NCBI GenBank assembly: GCA_035192965.1
Contig: CP136571.1
Coordinates: 578,501-642,500 of the forward strand
Source: Fuscovulum sp.
Lineage (GTDB): Bacteria > Pseudomonadota > Alphaproteobacteria > Rhodobacterales > Rhodobacteraceae
Reading direction: 5' to 3'
DNA: 64,000 bases
Made by a program: the position numbers and the translations under genes. A model generated the notes under the pieces. It did no database searches, had not been told where the DNA came from, and saw nothing but the letters and a program-made list of their open reading frames with translations. This document shows positions 8,449 through 17,883 of this stretch, one piece after another. The number at the start of each line of letters is the position of its first letter. Positions within the stretch are counted from its first letter, which is position 1.

Positions 8449-9146
8449 TGTTTTTCCTCGGTTTGACGAAGGCAGCGGTAAAGGATTTCTGCGAAGTTCC
8501 AGTCTTCTTCGGTGTCGATGTCCTGGACCAGATGCCTTGGCAAAATGATGGTCGTTGAGCCCGGGCCGTAGATGGAGATGCCGCCCATCCATGCTTCGTA
8601 TGTTCCCCAATAGAATGCCCCGGCGTCATGCACGGCTTCAACCAGATCTTGTGACCGAGTAAGTTCATGCGCGGGTTCAAGCATTGTCACGCCGCCGTTT
8701 TCCAGCCGCCGCAAGGCGCGCTGGGGCGGGAAGGCGAAAGTCGTCACGGGGAAGCAGTAATTCGCGCCAGAAGATTTCAGCAGGTCATAGGCCTGTCTGA
8801 GGTGTTCGGGCGTAACAAAAGGGGCGGTTGCGTAAAGGCAGCAGACATGGCTGGGTTGCGGCCCGTTCTGCGCCAACCACCGTGTGGCATGTTCGATGAC
8901 GGCGATTGACGTTGCATGGTCGTCGGACAGTTCTGGTGGCCGCACGAAGGGAACTTCGGCGCCAGCCTGTTTTGCGATTTCCGCGATTTCCGCATCATCT
9001 GTTGAAACAAGGATGCGATCAAAGCATCCGGATGAGGCGGCGGCGTGGATCGGGTGCGCAATCATCGGCAAGCCGCCGAACGGGCGCACGTTTTTTCTTG
9101 GGACGCGTTTCGATCCACCACGAGCGGGAATTATGCAGACCCGCAT
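8445..9146 (-). CDS. pseF: CMP-pseudaminic acid cytidylyltransferase PseF
   Basis: Activates Pse with CTP to give CMP-Pse, the glycosyltransferase donor. The 233-residue protein begins CIIPARGGSKRVPRKNV, the CMP-sugar synthetase nucleotide-binding loop, followed by FGGLPMIAHPIHAA, ILVSTDDAEIAEIA and HVCCLYATAPFVTPE. The run AGAFYWGTYEAWM and the end DIDTEEDWNFAEILYR are typical of PseF rather than NeuA. It starts at ATG 9146. A 124-base spacer separates it from pseC upstream, and it overlaps the methylase gene by four bases downstream. Confidence 0.88.
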   Translation of the reverse strand: MRVCIIPARGGSKRVPRKNVRPFGGLPMIAHPIHAAASSGCFDRILVSTDDAEIAEIAKQAGAEVPFVRPPELSDDHATSIAVIEHATRWLAQNGPQPSHVCCLYATAPFVTPEHLRQAYDLLKSSGANYCFPVTTFAFPPQRALRRLENGGVTMLEPAHELTRSQDLVEAVHDAGAFYWGTYEAWMGGISIYGPGSTTIILPRHLVQDIDTEEDWNFAEILYRCLRQTEEKQ

Positions 9147-9270
9147 CTCAAGAAAACCCCACCTGAAACCGTCATTCCGTAAAAACTACTAATGCGTTTC
9201 CAGTACTTCAGCAAGAAGTGTGGCGCAACATTTTGAGCCAGCTTTGCAGCGGGCCCCCAGAATAAGCGGG

Positions 9271-10425
9271 TTAGTTTAACAGGCCTTTCAATGCCGCGAC
9301 GACCGCGTTCTGGTCTTGCATGGTCAGGGTTGCAAAAAGCGGCAGGCTGATCGCGCTGCGGTAATATGCTTCGGACTGTGGAAAATCGCCCCAATCTGAC
9401 CGCAGCTTGCGATAGTAGGGATGCCGGTAGACCGGAATGTAATGCAAATTCACGCCAATCCCTGCGCCACGCAGCGCGTTGAAGATGGACAGATGTGAAG
9501 ATTCAAGGTTTTGCGGCAATCGCACAACATACAGATGGTGCGCGGATGACGCCTCGGATGACCGGCCTTGCAGGATGAGACCCGTCGACTGCAACAGGCT
9601 GTCATACCGGTCGGCAAGTTTGGCCCGCGCAGAGACGAAGGCATCCAGCCTGCTCATCTGGCTAAGGCCAAGGGCGGCGCAGATGTCTGTCATCCTGTAG
9701 TTGAAGCCAAGTTCCAGCTGCTGATAGTACCATGGCCCTTCATTCGGGCCCTCATACAGCGCCGTGTCGCGCGTTATTCCGTGCGACCGGAGCAACTGCA
9801 TGCTCTGTGCAAGCCCGGCGTCATTGGTCAGCGCCATTCCACCTTCGCCGGTCGTGATGATCTTCACAGGGTGGAAACTGAAGACCGTGATGTCGCTGTA
9901 CTGGCAGGACCCGACCGGTTGATCGCCATACCTTCCGCCAATGGCATGAGACGCGTCTTCGATGATGCGAAAGCCATATTCACGGCCCAGTGCGGCGATC
10001 GCGGCCATATCGGCAGAAAGCCCCGACAGGTGGACAGGAACCACGATCTTTGGCAGGCGGTTCTGGGCAGCGGCCTGATCGAGCTTTTGCTTCAGCGCGG
10101 ACACAGACATGTTGCAGGTGATCGGGTCGATATCAACAAAATCGACCTCGGCACCGCAGTAGAGGCCCGCATTCGACGACGCCACAAAGGTGATCGGGCT
10201 GGTCCAGAGGATATCCCCCTTTTGCAGGCCAAGGGCCAGGCAGGCGATATGCAGGGCCGATGTCGCGCTGTTCACGGCAATCGCATGGGCAACGCCGCAA
10301 TACCCCGCTACGGCGGCCTCGAACTTTGGAACGCAGGGCCCCTGCGTCAGGAAATCCGATTGCAGCACATCGACGACGGCGTCGATGTCTTTCTGGTTGA
10401 TGTCTTGGCGGCCGTACGGGATCAC
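9271..10425 (-). CDS. pseC: UDP-4-amino-4,6-dideoxy-N-acetyl-altrosamine transaminase PseC
   Basis: PLP-dependent DegT/DnrJ/EryC1-type sugar aminotransferase of 384 residues, second step of Pse synthesis. It starts IPYGRQDINQKDIDAVVDVL, typical of PseC. It carries FEAAVAGYCGVAHAIAVNSATSALH, split here by the usual PLP-contact residues, then EDASHAIGGRY and the Schiff-base lysine in FSFHPVKIITTGEGG. The end has NLHYIPVYRHPYY. The start is GTG 10425, immediately after the TAG of pseB with no spacing, so the two genes are surely co-translated. The C-terminus is at TAA 9271-9273. Confidence 0.9.
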   Translation of the reverse strand: MIPYGRQDINQKDIDAVVDVLQSDFLTQGPCVPKFEAAVAGYCGVAHAIAVNSATSALHIACLALGLQKGDILWTSPITFVASSNAGLYCGAEVDFVDIDPITCNMSVSALKQKLDQAAAQNRLPKIVVPVHLSGLSADMAAIAALGREYGFRIIEDASHAIGGRYGDQPVGSCQYSDITVFSFHPVKIITTGEGGMALTNDAGLAQSMQLLRSHGITRDTALYEGPNEGPWYYQQLELGFNYRMTDICAALGLSQMSRLDAFVSARAKLADRYDSLLQSTGLILQGRSSEASSAHHLYVVRLPQNLESSHLSIFNALRGAGIGVNLHYIPVYRHPYYRKLRSDWGDFPQSEAYYRSAISLPLFATLTMQDQNAVVAALKGLLN

Positions 10426-11424
10426 CTAGATCGCCCCCATCTTGGATGAATGCGCGTCGATCCAGGTGCGCAGTTCGGCCGGCTGCATCCAGTCCGGATT
10501 CGTATCGCTGGAATAGGAGAAATCTTCGCTCACCCGGACACCATCCTTGATGCGGGCTGGCGATGAAGACCAGTTGTTGATGGCCGGAAGGATCTTGAAA
10601 TGATCCTGATATTCATAGGTGAAAGGGGCATCTTCCACGCTGACCATCATCTCGTGGAGTTTTTCGCCGGGGCGAATGCCGACGATGTCTTGGCGCGCGT
10701 CCGGGGCGACGACAGATGCAATCTCTGTCACCTTCATGGACGGGATCTTTTTCACATAGATCTCGCCCCCTTCCATATCTTCCAGCGCGTGCCAGACAAG
10801 TTTGACCCCTTGATCGAGGGTGATCATGAAGCGCGTCATCCGGGGGTCCGTGATCGGCAGAACGCCACTGTCCTTGATGGACATGAAGAACGGGATGACC
10901 GATCCACGCGATCCCATAACGTTGCCATATCTGACCACAGAGAACCGTGTTCCATGTTCGCCTGAATAGGCATTCCCCGCCACGAACAGTTTGTCCGACG
11001 CCAGTTTTGATGCGCCATACAGGTTGATGGGGCTACAGGCCTTGTCTGTCGAAAGCGCCACGACCCGCTTAACATTGCAGCCGATGCAGGCGTCGATCAC
11101 GTTCATCGCGCCGTTCACATTGGTCTTTATGCACTCGAACGGGTTGTATTCCGCAGTTGGCACGATTTTGGTCGCCGCGGCATGGATGACGTAGTCAACG
11201 CCTTGGAAGGCGCGGAACAGCCGTTCCCTGTCACGCACGTCGCCGATGAAAAAGCGGACGCGAGGATCGTTGTTGTAGAGCTTTGCCATCTCCCACTGCT
11301 TCATCTCATCGCGGGAAAAGATGATGAGCTTGTGCGGATTGAAACGAGCGAGCGTCATTTCGGCGAATGCGTGGCCGAACGAACCGGTGCCGCCGGTTAC
11401 AAGGATCGTCTTTCCATCCATCAT
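10426..11424 (-). CDS. pseB: UDP-GlcNAc 4,6-dehydratase (inverting) PseB
   Basis: Extended SDR enzyme of 332 residues catalysing the first step of Pse synthesis: dehydration of UDP-GlcNAc with C5 inversion. The Rossmann loop is TILVTGGTGSFGHAF. Catalytic residues are in ALSTDKACSPINLYGASKL (TDK and Y-x3-K), and the substrate-binding block VVRYGNVMGSRGSVIPFF is complete. Length and order match FlaA1/PseB. Two adjacent ATG codons (11424 and 11421) can serve as start. It is the first gene of the minus-strand Pse operon if the FkbM gene upstream, 55 bases away, is not counted. Confidence 0.92.
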   Translation of the reverse strand: MMDGKTILVTGGTGSFGHAFAEMTLARFNPHKLIIFSRDEMKQWEMAKLYNNDPRVRFFIGDVRDRERLFRAFQGVDYVIHAAATKIVPTAEYNPFECIKTNVNGAMNVIDACIGCNVKRVVALSTDKACSPINLYGASKLASDKLFVAGNAYSGEHGTRFSVVRYGNVMGSRGSVIPFFMSIKDSGVLPITDPRMTRFMITLDQGVKLVWHALEDMEGGEIYVKKIPSMKVTEIASVVAPDARQDIVGIRPGEKLHEMMVSVEDAPFTYEYQDHFKILPAINNWSSSPARIKDGVRVSEDFSYSSDTNPDWMQPAELRTWIDAHSSKMGAI

Positions 11425-11479
11425 CTTCAGAATCGTCCCGCGTTGCTTTTGCTGTGGTTATCGGTCGATCGCGTTGAAG

Positions 11480-12214
11480 CTAGCGCCGCCAAAGGTACAC
11501 GTCGTTCAGGCGCTCAGCTTGCCTGAACCCCGCGTCCTGCATCCGTGTTTCGATCATCTGGGTGTCGTCCGAGCCGTTCGGATAAACCCTTGGATGCAGC
11601 TCCATGATCACGAGCGTTGCCTTCTTCACCTGGTCCCACTCGTTCCGCATCAGATCAAGTTCCCCGCCCTCGATATCGCAGACAAGGCTGTATCCTGCCG
11701 TATCACCAAGGCTGTTCACCAGTTCGGCAAGCGTAATCGCAGGAACCTTGATGACCTGTTCGCGCGTATCGCCTGGCTTTGCCAGCCGGTTGGAATGGAT
11801 GTTGTCGCCGATGGCAAAGGCAAGGTGTGATGCCCCATAGCCGACGGCCGCGTTGATCACCTCGGCGCCGCTGTCTGGCCGCTGCGTCGCATTCTGACGA
11901 CAGATGTCGATGAGCGCGGGGTTTGCTTCGACCACGACATGCCGGACACCCGCTGCCAAACGCGACTGTATCAGGCTGGACAGAACCCCGATCGATCCCC
12001 CCAATTCAACAACCGGAAAGGAGGGATCAAGATGGCGCTGCACAAACTCGGCTTCTTCCATCTCATACTTCTTGCGCAGAAGGGCGTTGCCCACACCGGG
12101 GGGGCTGTCTGATGGGATGCGAACCGACAGTCCATGGAAATCAAAGGTATAACCGTGCCGGGCAACATGACGCGCGATACGGCGGCGTCGTAGGAAATCC
12201 CGGATGAATGTCAT
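11480..12214 (-). CDS. FkbM family methyltransferase
   Basis: A 244-residue SAM-dependent methyltransferase. FVVELGGSIG-type motif I appears as PVVELGGSIGVLSSLI, followed by HVVVEANPALIDIC (motif II) and the FkbM block YSLVCDIEGGELDLM, with LVIMELHPRVYP near the end. The usual H in D-I-E-G-H-E is replaced by G here. The start is ATG 12214 (MTFIRDFLRRRR), and the frame upstream to 12352 is not family-like. It precedes pseB by 55 bases on the same strand, so it may be the first gene of the Pse operon and modify the finished glycan. Substrate unknown. Confidence 0.8.
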   Translation of the reverse strand: MTFIRDFLRRRRIARHVARHGYTFDFHGLSVRIPSDSPPGVGNALLRKKYEMEEAEFVQRHLDPSFPVVELGGSIGVLSSLIQSRLAAGVRHVVVEANPALIDICRQNATQRPDSGAEVINAAVGYGASHLAFAIGDNIHSNRLAKPGDTREQVIKVPAITLAELVNSLGDTAGYSLVCDIEGGELDLMRNEWDQVKKATLVIMELHPRVYPNGSDDTQMIETRMQDAGFRQAERLNDVYLWRR

Positions 12215-12376
12215 CTTTGCCTGATCCCGCGAATGTTCGGCCTTTGGTCGTTCGGCACGATATGTGGCGTTTGGACCGTCCCGCAGGGCAGTGCATAATC
12301 CATCGCACGGGGTGGAGCAAGCAAAGCGCAGGTTCTGCTGTCTTGGTGGCATAGCAGCGCCGTTGGGCCGGAAAAG

Positions 12377-12408
12377 GGAAAGCCCCGGCAGTGCTGCCGG
12401 GGCTTTCC
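12377..12408 (-). terminator. intrinsic terminator downstream of pnp
   Basis: A perfect inverted repeat with a 14-base stem (GGAAAGCCCCGGCA paired with its complement) and a four-base loop lies 27 bases after the pnp stop codon. Read on the minus strand, the hairpin is followed by CCTTTTCC. It separates the housekeeping pnp transcript from the glycan island. Confidence 0.85.
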
Positions 12409-12434
12409 AGGGATTTCGAAAAAGAGGGTCGGGC

Positions 12435-14573
12435 TTACGCCTCAGCCTCTTCCTTCGTTTCAGTGATTTCCAGACCGGTTTCCTGATCGACCATCTTCAT
12501 GCCAAGGCGAACCTTGCCGCGGTCGTCGAAGCCAAGGAGTTTCACCTTCACTTCCTGACCTTCCTTCAGATGCTCGTTCGGGTGGTTCAGGCGCTTGTTC
12601 GCGATTTGCGACACGTGGACCAGACCATCGCGCTTGCCGAAGAAGTTCACGAAGGCGCCGAAATCCACCAGTTTGACAACCTTGCCGGTGTAGATCTTGC
12701 CTTCTTCGGGTTCGGCCACAATCGACCAGATCATGTCATAGGCGCGCTTGATCGCATCGGCCGAGGACGAGGCGATCTTGATGATGCCGTCATCGTTGAT
12801 GTCGACCTTGGCGCCGGACAGTTCCACGATCTCGCGGATAACCTTGCCGCCCGAACCGATGACCTCACGGATTTTGTCCGTGGGGATCTGCAGGGTTTCG
12901 ATCTTGGGCGCGTATTCGCTGAAGCCTTGCGGGGCAGACAGCGCCTTGTTCATTTCGCCCAGGATGTGCAGACGGCCGTCTTTGGCCTGTGCCAGTGCCT
13001 GTTCCATGATTTCCGGGGTGATCCCGGCAACCTTGATGTCCATCTGCAGCGAGGTGATCCCGTTTTCGGTACCAGCAACCTTGAAGTCCATGTCGCCGAG
13101 GTGATCCTCGTCGCCGAGGATGTCGGTCAGCACGGCCCAGCGGCCATCATCTTCCAGGATCAGGCCCATGGCCACACCGGCGACCGGCGCTTTCAGCGGA
13201 ACGCCTGCATCCATCATCGACAGCGAACCGCCGCAGACCGATGCCATCGAGGAGGAACCGTTGGATTCCGTGATCTCGGACACCACACGCACGGTGTACG
13301 GGAAATCGGTCGGTGCGGGCAGGACAGCCTGCAGCGCGCGCCATGCCAGTTTCCCGTGGCCGATTTCGCGGCGGCCGGGCGAACCCACGCGGCCAACTTC
13401 GCCCACCGAATAGGGGGGGAAGTTGTAATGCAGCAGGAAGTTCGAACGGCTATTGCCATGCAGGGCGTCGATGATCTGCTCATCTTCGCCGGTGCCCAGC
13501 GTGGTCACGACCAGCGCCTGCGTTTCACCGCGGGTGAACAGCGCCGAACCGTGGGTGCGCGGCAGGACGCCGGTTTCCGACACGATGGAACGGACGGTTT
13601 TGTTGTCGCGGCCGTCGATGCGGGCACCACCATTGATGATGTCGCCGCGCAGGATGGACGATTCCAGCTTCTTGATCGCCGAGCCGAGGTTGATGTCGGC
13701 CAGGTCTTCTTCGCCCAGCGCGCCCTTGATCGCGGTCACGGCGGCAGAGATCGCATTGGTGCGGTCCTGCTTGTCCTTGATCGCAAAGGCAGCGCGCATC
13801 TGGGTTTCACCGGCAGCTTTGACGCGGGCATAGAGGGCCGAGTAATCGGGCGCTTCGAAATTGAAGGGCTCTTTCGCGGCATCTTCGGCCAGATCGATGA
13901 TCAGGTCGATGACCGGCTGCATCCCGGCATGGCCGAACTTCACCGCGCCAAGCATTTCGGCCTCGGTCAGTTCATAGGCCTCGGATTCCACCATCATCAC
14001 GGCGTCTTTGGTGCCGGCGATGACCAGATCAAGGCGCTGGTCGGGGTTGTTGCGCAGGTTCTGCAGATCGTCGACCGACGGGTTCAGAACATATTCGCCG
14101 TTCGAGAAGCCGACGCGGGCAGCGCCGATCGGGCCCATGAAGGGAACGCCAGAAATCGTCAGCGCAGCCGAGGCGGCGATGATGGCGACGACATCGGGTT
14201 CGTTGTGCAGGTCATGCGACAGCACGGTGCACATCACGAGGACTTCGTTCTTGAAGCCGTCGACGAACAGCGGACGGCAGGGACGGTCGATCAGGCGCGA
14301 GGTCAGCGTTTCCTTTTCCGAAGGACGGGCTTCGCGCTTGAAGAAGCCGCCCGGAATCTTGCCAGCGGCGTAGTATTTTTCCTGATAGTGCACGGTCAGG
14401 GGAAAAAAGTCCTGCCCCGGCTTTGCCTGCTTGGCAAAGGTCACGTTGGCCATGACCGAGGTTTCGCCAAGGGTGGCGATCACGGTGCCGTCGGCCTGAC
14501 GGGCAACCTTTCCGGTTTCCAGGGTAAGCGTTTCACCGCCCCACTGGATGGATTTCTTGATAACGTTGAACAT
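12435..14573 (-). CDS. pnp: polynucleotide phosphorylase
   Basis: A 712-residue phosphorolytic 3'-5' exoribonuclease of the RNA degradosome. It has two RNase PH-like domains: the first starts about residue 10 with [16 protein letters not shown]; the second is marked by [17 protein letters not shown] and [15 protein letters not shown]. An alpha-helical linker lies between them. The C-terminal KH domain ([20 protein letters not shown]) and S1 domain ([20 protein letters not shown]) are complete. Length matches the family. The ATG at 14573 has AGGA eight bases upstream. It lies downstream of rpsO, the classical rpsO-pnp order, but an intrinsic terminator sits between them. Confidence 0.97.
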   Translation of the reverse strand: MFNVIKKSIQWGGETLTLETGKVARQADGTVIATLGETSVMANVTFAKQAKPGQDFFPLTVHYQEKYYAAGKIPGGFFKREARPSEKETLTSRLIDRPCRPLFVDGFKNEVLVMCTVLSHDLHNEPDVVAIIAASAALTISGVPFMGPIGAARVGFSNGEYVLNPSVDDLQNLRNNPDQRLDLVIAGTKDAVMMVESEAYELTEAEMLGAVKFGHAGMQPVIDLIIDLAEDAAKEPFNFEAPDYSALYARVKAAGETQMRAAFAIKDKQDRTNAISAAVTAIKGALGEEDLADINLGSAIKKLESSILRGDIINGGARIDGRDNKTVRSIVSETGVLPRTHGSALFTRGETQALVVTTLGTGEDEQIIDALHGNSRSNFLLHYNFPPYSVGEVGRVGSPGRREIGHGKLAWRALQAVLPAPTDFPYTVRVVSEITESNGSSSMASVCGGSLSMMDAGVPLKAPVAGVAMGLILEDDGRWAVLTDILGDEDHLGDMDFKVAGTENGITSLQMDIKVAGITPEIMEQALAQAKDGRLHILGEMNKALSAPQGFSEYAPKIETLQIPTDKIREVIGSGGKVIREIVELSGAKVDINDDGIIKIASSSADAIKRAYDMIWSIVAEPEEGKIYTGKVVKLVDFGAFVNFFGKRDGLVHVSQIANKRLNHPNEHLKEGQEVKVKLLGFDDRGKVRLGMKMVDQETGLEITETKEEAEA

Positions 14574-14827
14574 CAGCGGATCCTATCTGGAGGATATCGG
14601 CCCCTGCCGACCCTCCGTTTTCCTGGCGGCCCCATTGCCGCCGCCCCCTATCCTTCGCATGTGGCCGGGGGCATGGCCTCACGTCGCAGATGGGGGGCGC
14701 ATACAGGAAAACAGGGGGTTTGGAAAGCACCGAGTGGGGCGTGGGCGCAAGCGGAGTTTGACGCCAACCCGGCGGCGATCCCTGCGTCAAACATCGCCAA
14801 GGTCGGACCGGCGTCGCCAGGAACGCA
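14574..14827. other. rpsO-pnp intergenic region
   Basis: About 250 bases without a gene between the pnp start and the rpsO terminator. It should hold the pnp promoter and the 5' leader through which pnp is usually autoregulated by RNase III and PNPase. I see GC-rich short repeats such as the run TCCTGGCGGCCCCATTGCCG but no single convincing hairpin or promoter. The long plus-strand frame crossing this region is only the extension of an antisense frame over pnp. Confidence 0.5.
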
Positions 14828-14860
14828 AAACGCCCACGACCTTGCGGGTCGCGGGCGTTC
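14828..14860 (-). terminator. intrinsic terminator after rpsO
   Basis: Stem AACGCCC(G)CGACC pairs with GGTCGTGGGCGTT (one G-U type mismatch position), with a short loop, 22 bases beyond the rpsO stop. On the minus strand the hairpin is followed by TTTTGCG. It should reduce readthrough from rpsO into pnp. Confidence 0.75.
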
Positions 14861-14881
14861 GGGCAACCCTTGCGGGAAGGA

Positions 14882-15151
14882 TTAGCGGCGCAGACCCAGA
14901 CGGCCGATCAGCGACGTGTAACGCGCTTCGTCTTTGGTCTTGAGGTAGTCCAGCAGTTTGCGGCGCTGGGCGACCAGCATCAGAAGGCCACGGCGAGAGT
15001 GGTTGTCCTTCTTGTGGGTCTTGAAGTGTTCGGTCAGCGTCGCGATGCGCGACGACAGGATCGCAACCTGAACCTCGGGCGAACCGGTGTCGCCTTCCTT
15101 GGTTGCGTAGTCTTTGATAACGCGGGCTTTTTCTTCGACAGTGATCGACAT
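14882..15151 (-). CDS. rpsO: 30S ribosomal protein S15
   Basis: An 89-residue ribosomal protein that binds 16S rRNA early in 30S assembly. The start [16 protein letters not shown], the middle [15 protein letters not shown] and [19 protein letters not shown], and the end [12 protein letters not shown] are canonical S15. ATG 15151 is preceded by AGGAG at good spacing. The frame is open further upstream (to 15673), but that has no family similarity. pnp follows on the same strand. Confidence 0.98.
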   Translation of the reverse strand: MSITVEEKARVIKDYATKEGDTGSPEVQVAILSSRIATLTEHFKTHKKDNHSRRGLLMLVAQRRKLLDYLKTKDEARYTSLIGRLGLRR

Positions 15152-15430
15152 CGGATGTCTCCTGTTCAGAGGGTGAAGGCGCAAGCCGGGATGTCGTCCA
15201 GCAAGGCCGATAGAACCGCAGCGAGTCGGCAGACCCGCGCGGATGGCGGCGTATAGGAGAAAATGTCCGAAAAGAAAAGCGTCAAACGGAAGTGGGTTAA
15301 CCACGCCTGCGGAATCCGGGGTGGATTGGCGCTGCGCTGCTGGAAAGAAAGCGGTGATTCTGGCATGGTAACACCGGTGGATACGGGCTGGGGGGCCTGT
15401 ATCGCGCGGTCGGTGTAAGGGGTGCCATCC

Positions 15431-16426
15431 ATGTTCGGATTGCTGGGTCTTGTCGGGCTGGTCGTCGCCGGGATGGTGGCCGATGCCACCGTGAATCCCG
15501 GGACCGAGGACGACGATCCCGAAGCTGATCCCACCGAAGCCAAGGGTGGCGAACCGGCGGATGAGGCCGCGACCGCCGATCTGCTGGCCCTGACCTATGC
15601 CGACAGCAACGCTGACGGGATGCCCATCAGTGACGACATTCCCGACACCCCGGATGACGACAGGGTGATGCATGGTACATCCGGCAGCGACATCCTGAAC
15701 GGGGCGGGCGGCAATGACCTGCTGACGGGTGGCGCAGGGCGGGACGCTCTCAGCGGCGGTGGCGGCGATGACCGGCTGCTGGGCGGGGCGGGCGATGATG
15801 ATATTGACGGCGGCAGCGGCGATGACCGCCTTTTGGGCCGCCTTGGCGCAGATCGGCTGACTGGCGGGGCGGGGGATGATCTGCTGCGCGGGGGCAGCGG
15901 GGTGGATTATCTGGCAGGGGGTGAGGGTGATGATCTTCTTGCCGGAGGGGCCGGGGCCGACAGCGTGCTGGGCGGTGCGGGTGATGATGTGCTGCGGGGT
16001 GGCCTCGGGGATGACTGGCTTTCCAGTGGCGCGGGTGCGGATGCGCTGACAGGTGGCAAGGGGGCGGATACGCTGGATGGGGGCGAGGGCGATGACACGC
16101 TGGATGGCGGGGCAGGGGCGGATTACCTGAACGCTGGGGCCGGAAATGATGTGCTGCGTTTGTCGAGCGAAACTTATGCCACCGGCGATGGTGGGGCAGA
16201 TAGGTTCGAGATGATGGCGCCGGGCAGTTCCCTGATCGCCGATTTCAATCCGGAGGAGGACAGTCTGGTTGTTGTCTATGAACCGCCCGCCGATGGCGGG
16301 ATGCCAGACATCACGGTGCAGACGGATGGCAAAGATGCCCTGATCCTGCTGGATGGCGAGGTGCTGGCCCGCGTCGCCAACGGGGCCGGGCTGACGCCCG
16401 CGGATATTCAGCTGCGCGCGGCCTGA
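15431..16426 (+). CDS. RTX calcium-binding repeat protein, copy 1
   Basis: A 331-residue protein with an N-terminal hydrophobic segment (residues about 1-20, [18 protein letters not shown]), an acidic low-complexity linker, about 17 tandem RTX nonapeptides (G-G-x-G-x-D-x-L-x) and a C-terminal domain starting [19 protein letters not shown] repeats fold into a calcium-bound beta-roll outside the cell, and such proteins are often secreted by type I systems. No ABC exporter gene is near. The start is ATG 15431 with AAGGGG upstream. It lies in the rpsO-truB interval, an unusual place, and its 3' end overlaps the convergent hydrolase gene by 19 bases. Two proteins of the same build are encoded at 44.9 and 46.5 kb. 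Function unknown. Confidence 0.85.
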   Translation: MFGLLGLVGLVVAGMVADATVNPGTEDDDPEADPTEAKGGEPADEAATADLLALTYADSNADGMPISDDIPDTPDDDRVMHGTSGSDILNGAGGNDLLTGGAGRDALSGGGGDDRLLGGAGDDDIDGGSGDDRLLGRLGADRLTGGAGDDLLRGGSGVDYLAGGEGDDLLAGGAGADSVLGGAGDDVLRGGLGDDWLSSGAGADALTGGKGADTLDGGEGDDTLDGGAGADYLNAGAGNDVLRLSSETYATGDGGADRFEMMAPGSSLIADFNPEEDSLVVVYEPPADGGMPDITVQTDGKDALILLDGEVLARVANGAGLTPADIQLRAA

Positions 16427-17316
16427 TCCCCGGTAAAGAAGGGCAAAAAGGCCGCCAGCACGGCCTGCGGGTTTTCCTCCATCACGAAATGGCCGGACTC
16501 GCAGGCGTCATCCGTCACCGTATCGGCCCAGCGCCGCCAGATGCCCGCCGGATCGCCGGTGCGGGCGGGAAAGCCGTGCCGCCCCCACAGGAAATGCAGC
16601 GGTGCCGTGATGCGGCGGCCTGCGGCGCGGTCGGCCACGTCATGCGCGCGGTCGGTGGTGGCCCCGGCGCGGTAGTCGGCACACATGGCGTGAATGCGGG
16701 CGGGGTCTGATGCCTGTTCCCGGTAGGACTGCAGCGCAAAGGCCGGAAAGACCGACAGCGATTTCTCTCGCGTCCAGCCTTGCAGTGTATGGTCAACCCA
16801 GGCCACGGGATCAGAGGCGATCATCCGTTCCGGCACCGGGGCAGGCTGGGCGAGAAACGTCCAATGCCAGGCGGACATGCCAAGGTCATATCCCCAGTTG
16901 TCCCAGTATTCGGCGGTGGGGGCGATTTCGACGATGCCAAGGCGACGAACCCGCGCAGGGTGATCCAGCGCCAACCGATAGGCCACCCGCGCGCCGCGAT
17001 CATGGCCAAGGATATGGGCCGATGGCAGGCCAAGCTGATCCATCAGCGCCACGATATCGGCAGCCATCTGGCGTTTCGAATAGGCGTCATGGGTGGCATC
17101 ATCGGGCGGCGCATCGCTTTGGCCATAGCCGCGCAGATCGGGGATGATCACATGAAACCGGTCAGTAAAGGCAGGCGCGATCTTCGCCCAGCACAGGCCG
17201 TTTTCCGGAAAGCCGTGGAGCAGGATCAGCGGTGCGCCCTTGCCTGCTTGTTGCACCGAAAGCGTGATGCCGGGTAGGGCGATGCGGTCACGGGTGAAAC
17301 CGGGGATCGTGGTCAT
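16408..17316 (-). CDS. alpha/beta hydrolase, haloacetate dehalogenase/epoxide hydrolase-like
   Basis: A 302-residue alpha/beta hydrolase. The oxyanion motif [14 protein letters not shown] is at about residue 33. The nucleophile elbow is [11 protein letters not shown], giving Asp rather than Ser, as in haloalkane and fluoroacetate dehalogenases and epoxide hydrolases. [28 protein letters not shown] and the late acid/His pair ([16 protein letters not shown]) fit the haloacetate dehalogenase branch. ATG 17316 overlaps the upstream DUF1643 stop as ATGA. Dehalogenase specificity is not proven by the sequence; ester or epoxide substrates are possible. Confidence 0.82.
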   Translation of the reverse strand: MTTIPGFTRDRIALPGITLSVQQAGKGAPLILLHGFPENGLCWAKIAPAFTDRFHVIIPDLRGYGQSDAPPDDATHDAYSKRQMAADIVALMDQLGLPSAHILGHDRGARVAYRLALDHPARVRRLGIVEIAPTAEYWDNWGYDLGMSAWHWTFLAQPAPVPERMIASDPVAWVDHTLQGWTREKSLSVFPAFALQSYREQASDPARIHAMCADYRAGATTDRAHDVADRAAGRRITAPLHFLWGRHGFPARTGDPAGIWRRWADTVTDDACESGHFVMEENPQAVLAAFLPFFTGDQAARS

Positions 17317-17822
17317 GGCCAAAGCTCTGGCTGGCGGTCATAGCCGATATAGAGCGGGTGCTTGGGGTACCCCCCCTGCGACAGGCCAAGCGTGTACAGC
17401 GGTCGGCCCGTGGCGCGCAGCAGACGTTCCACCTGCGCCCCCCGCCCCAGATGCGCGCCATGGGTGCCCCAGGCGCAGATGATGCGATCGGCCCAGCCCT
17501 GCGCGCTGTCGGCAATCGCGGCGTCATTGCCGGGGCCGATGGGATCGGCCATCGCGCGCATCACGCGGGGATCGGTGGCGCGAAAGGCAAAGATGTTGGT
17601 CACCCGGAACGCCCCGAACCCCAGCGCCCGCGCACGGCGTTCGCAACGCTCTACCGTGGGGTCATTTTGCACTTCGGTCGCCGTGGATGGGTTCAGCATC
17701 ACGAAAAGCGCCTTTTCCCCTGACGGATCCCAGACGCGCGTCAACAGATAGCGATACGCCTCACATGGGGAATAGACCGCCGTGCTGGCGGCATCGCCTT
17801 TCTGATGGGTGCGGGTGATCAT
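17313..17822 (-). CDS. DUF1643 domain protein
   Basis: A 169-residue soluble protein matching the DUF1643 pattern: YLLTRVWDPSG, ALFVMLNPSTATEVQNDPT, CERRARALGFG, VTNIFAFRATDP and ICAWGTHG. Family members have no established biochemical role; the conserved N-P-S-T-A and T-N-x-F-A motifs suggest a nucleotide- or nucleic-acid-related fold. It overlaps the hydrolase gene by four bases and follows truB on the same strand after 61 bases. Confidence 0.8.
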   Translation of the reverse strand: MITRTHQKGDAASTAVYSPCEAYRYLLTRVWDPSGEKALFVMLNPSTATEVQNDPTVERCERRARALGFGAFRVTNIFAFRATDPRVMRAMADPIGPGNDAAIADSAQGWADRIICAWGTHGAHLGRGAQVERLLRATGRPLYTLGLSQGGYPKHPLYIGYDRQPELWP

Positions 17823-17883
17823 GCGGCATTGCCTTTGGCTGACCTTTGCAGCGTATTTGACCCAAGGTGAGATGGCAAAGGGA

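Noticed and set aside
12264..14885. An 873-codon open frame on the plus strand over pnp.
   Set aside because: It is exactly antisense to pnp, is rich in His, Gly, Asp and Arg as in GC-rich shadow frames, and has no recognisable domain.
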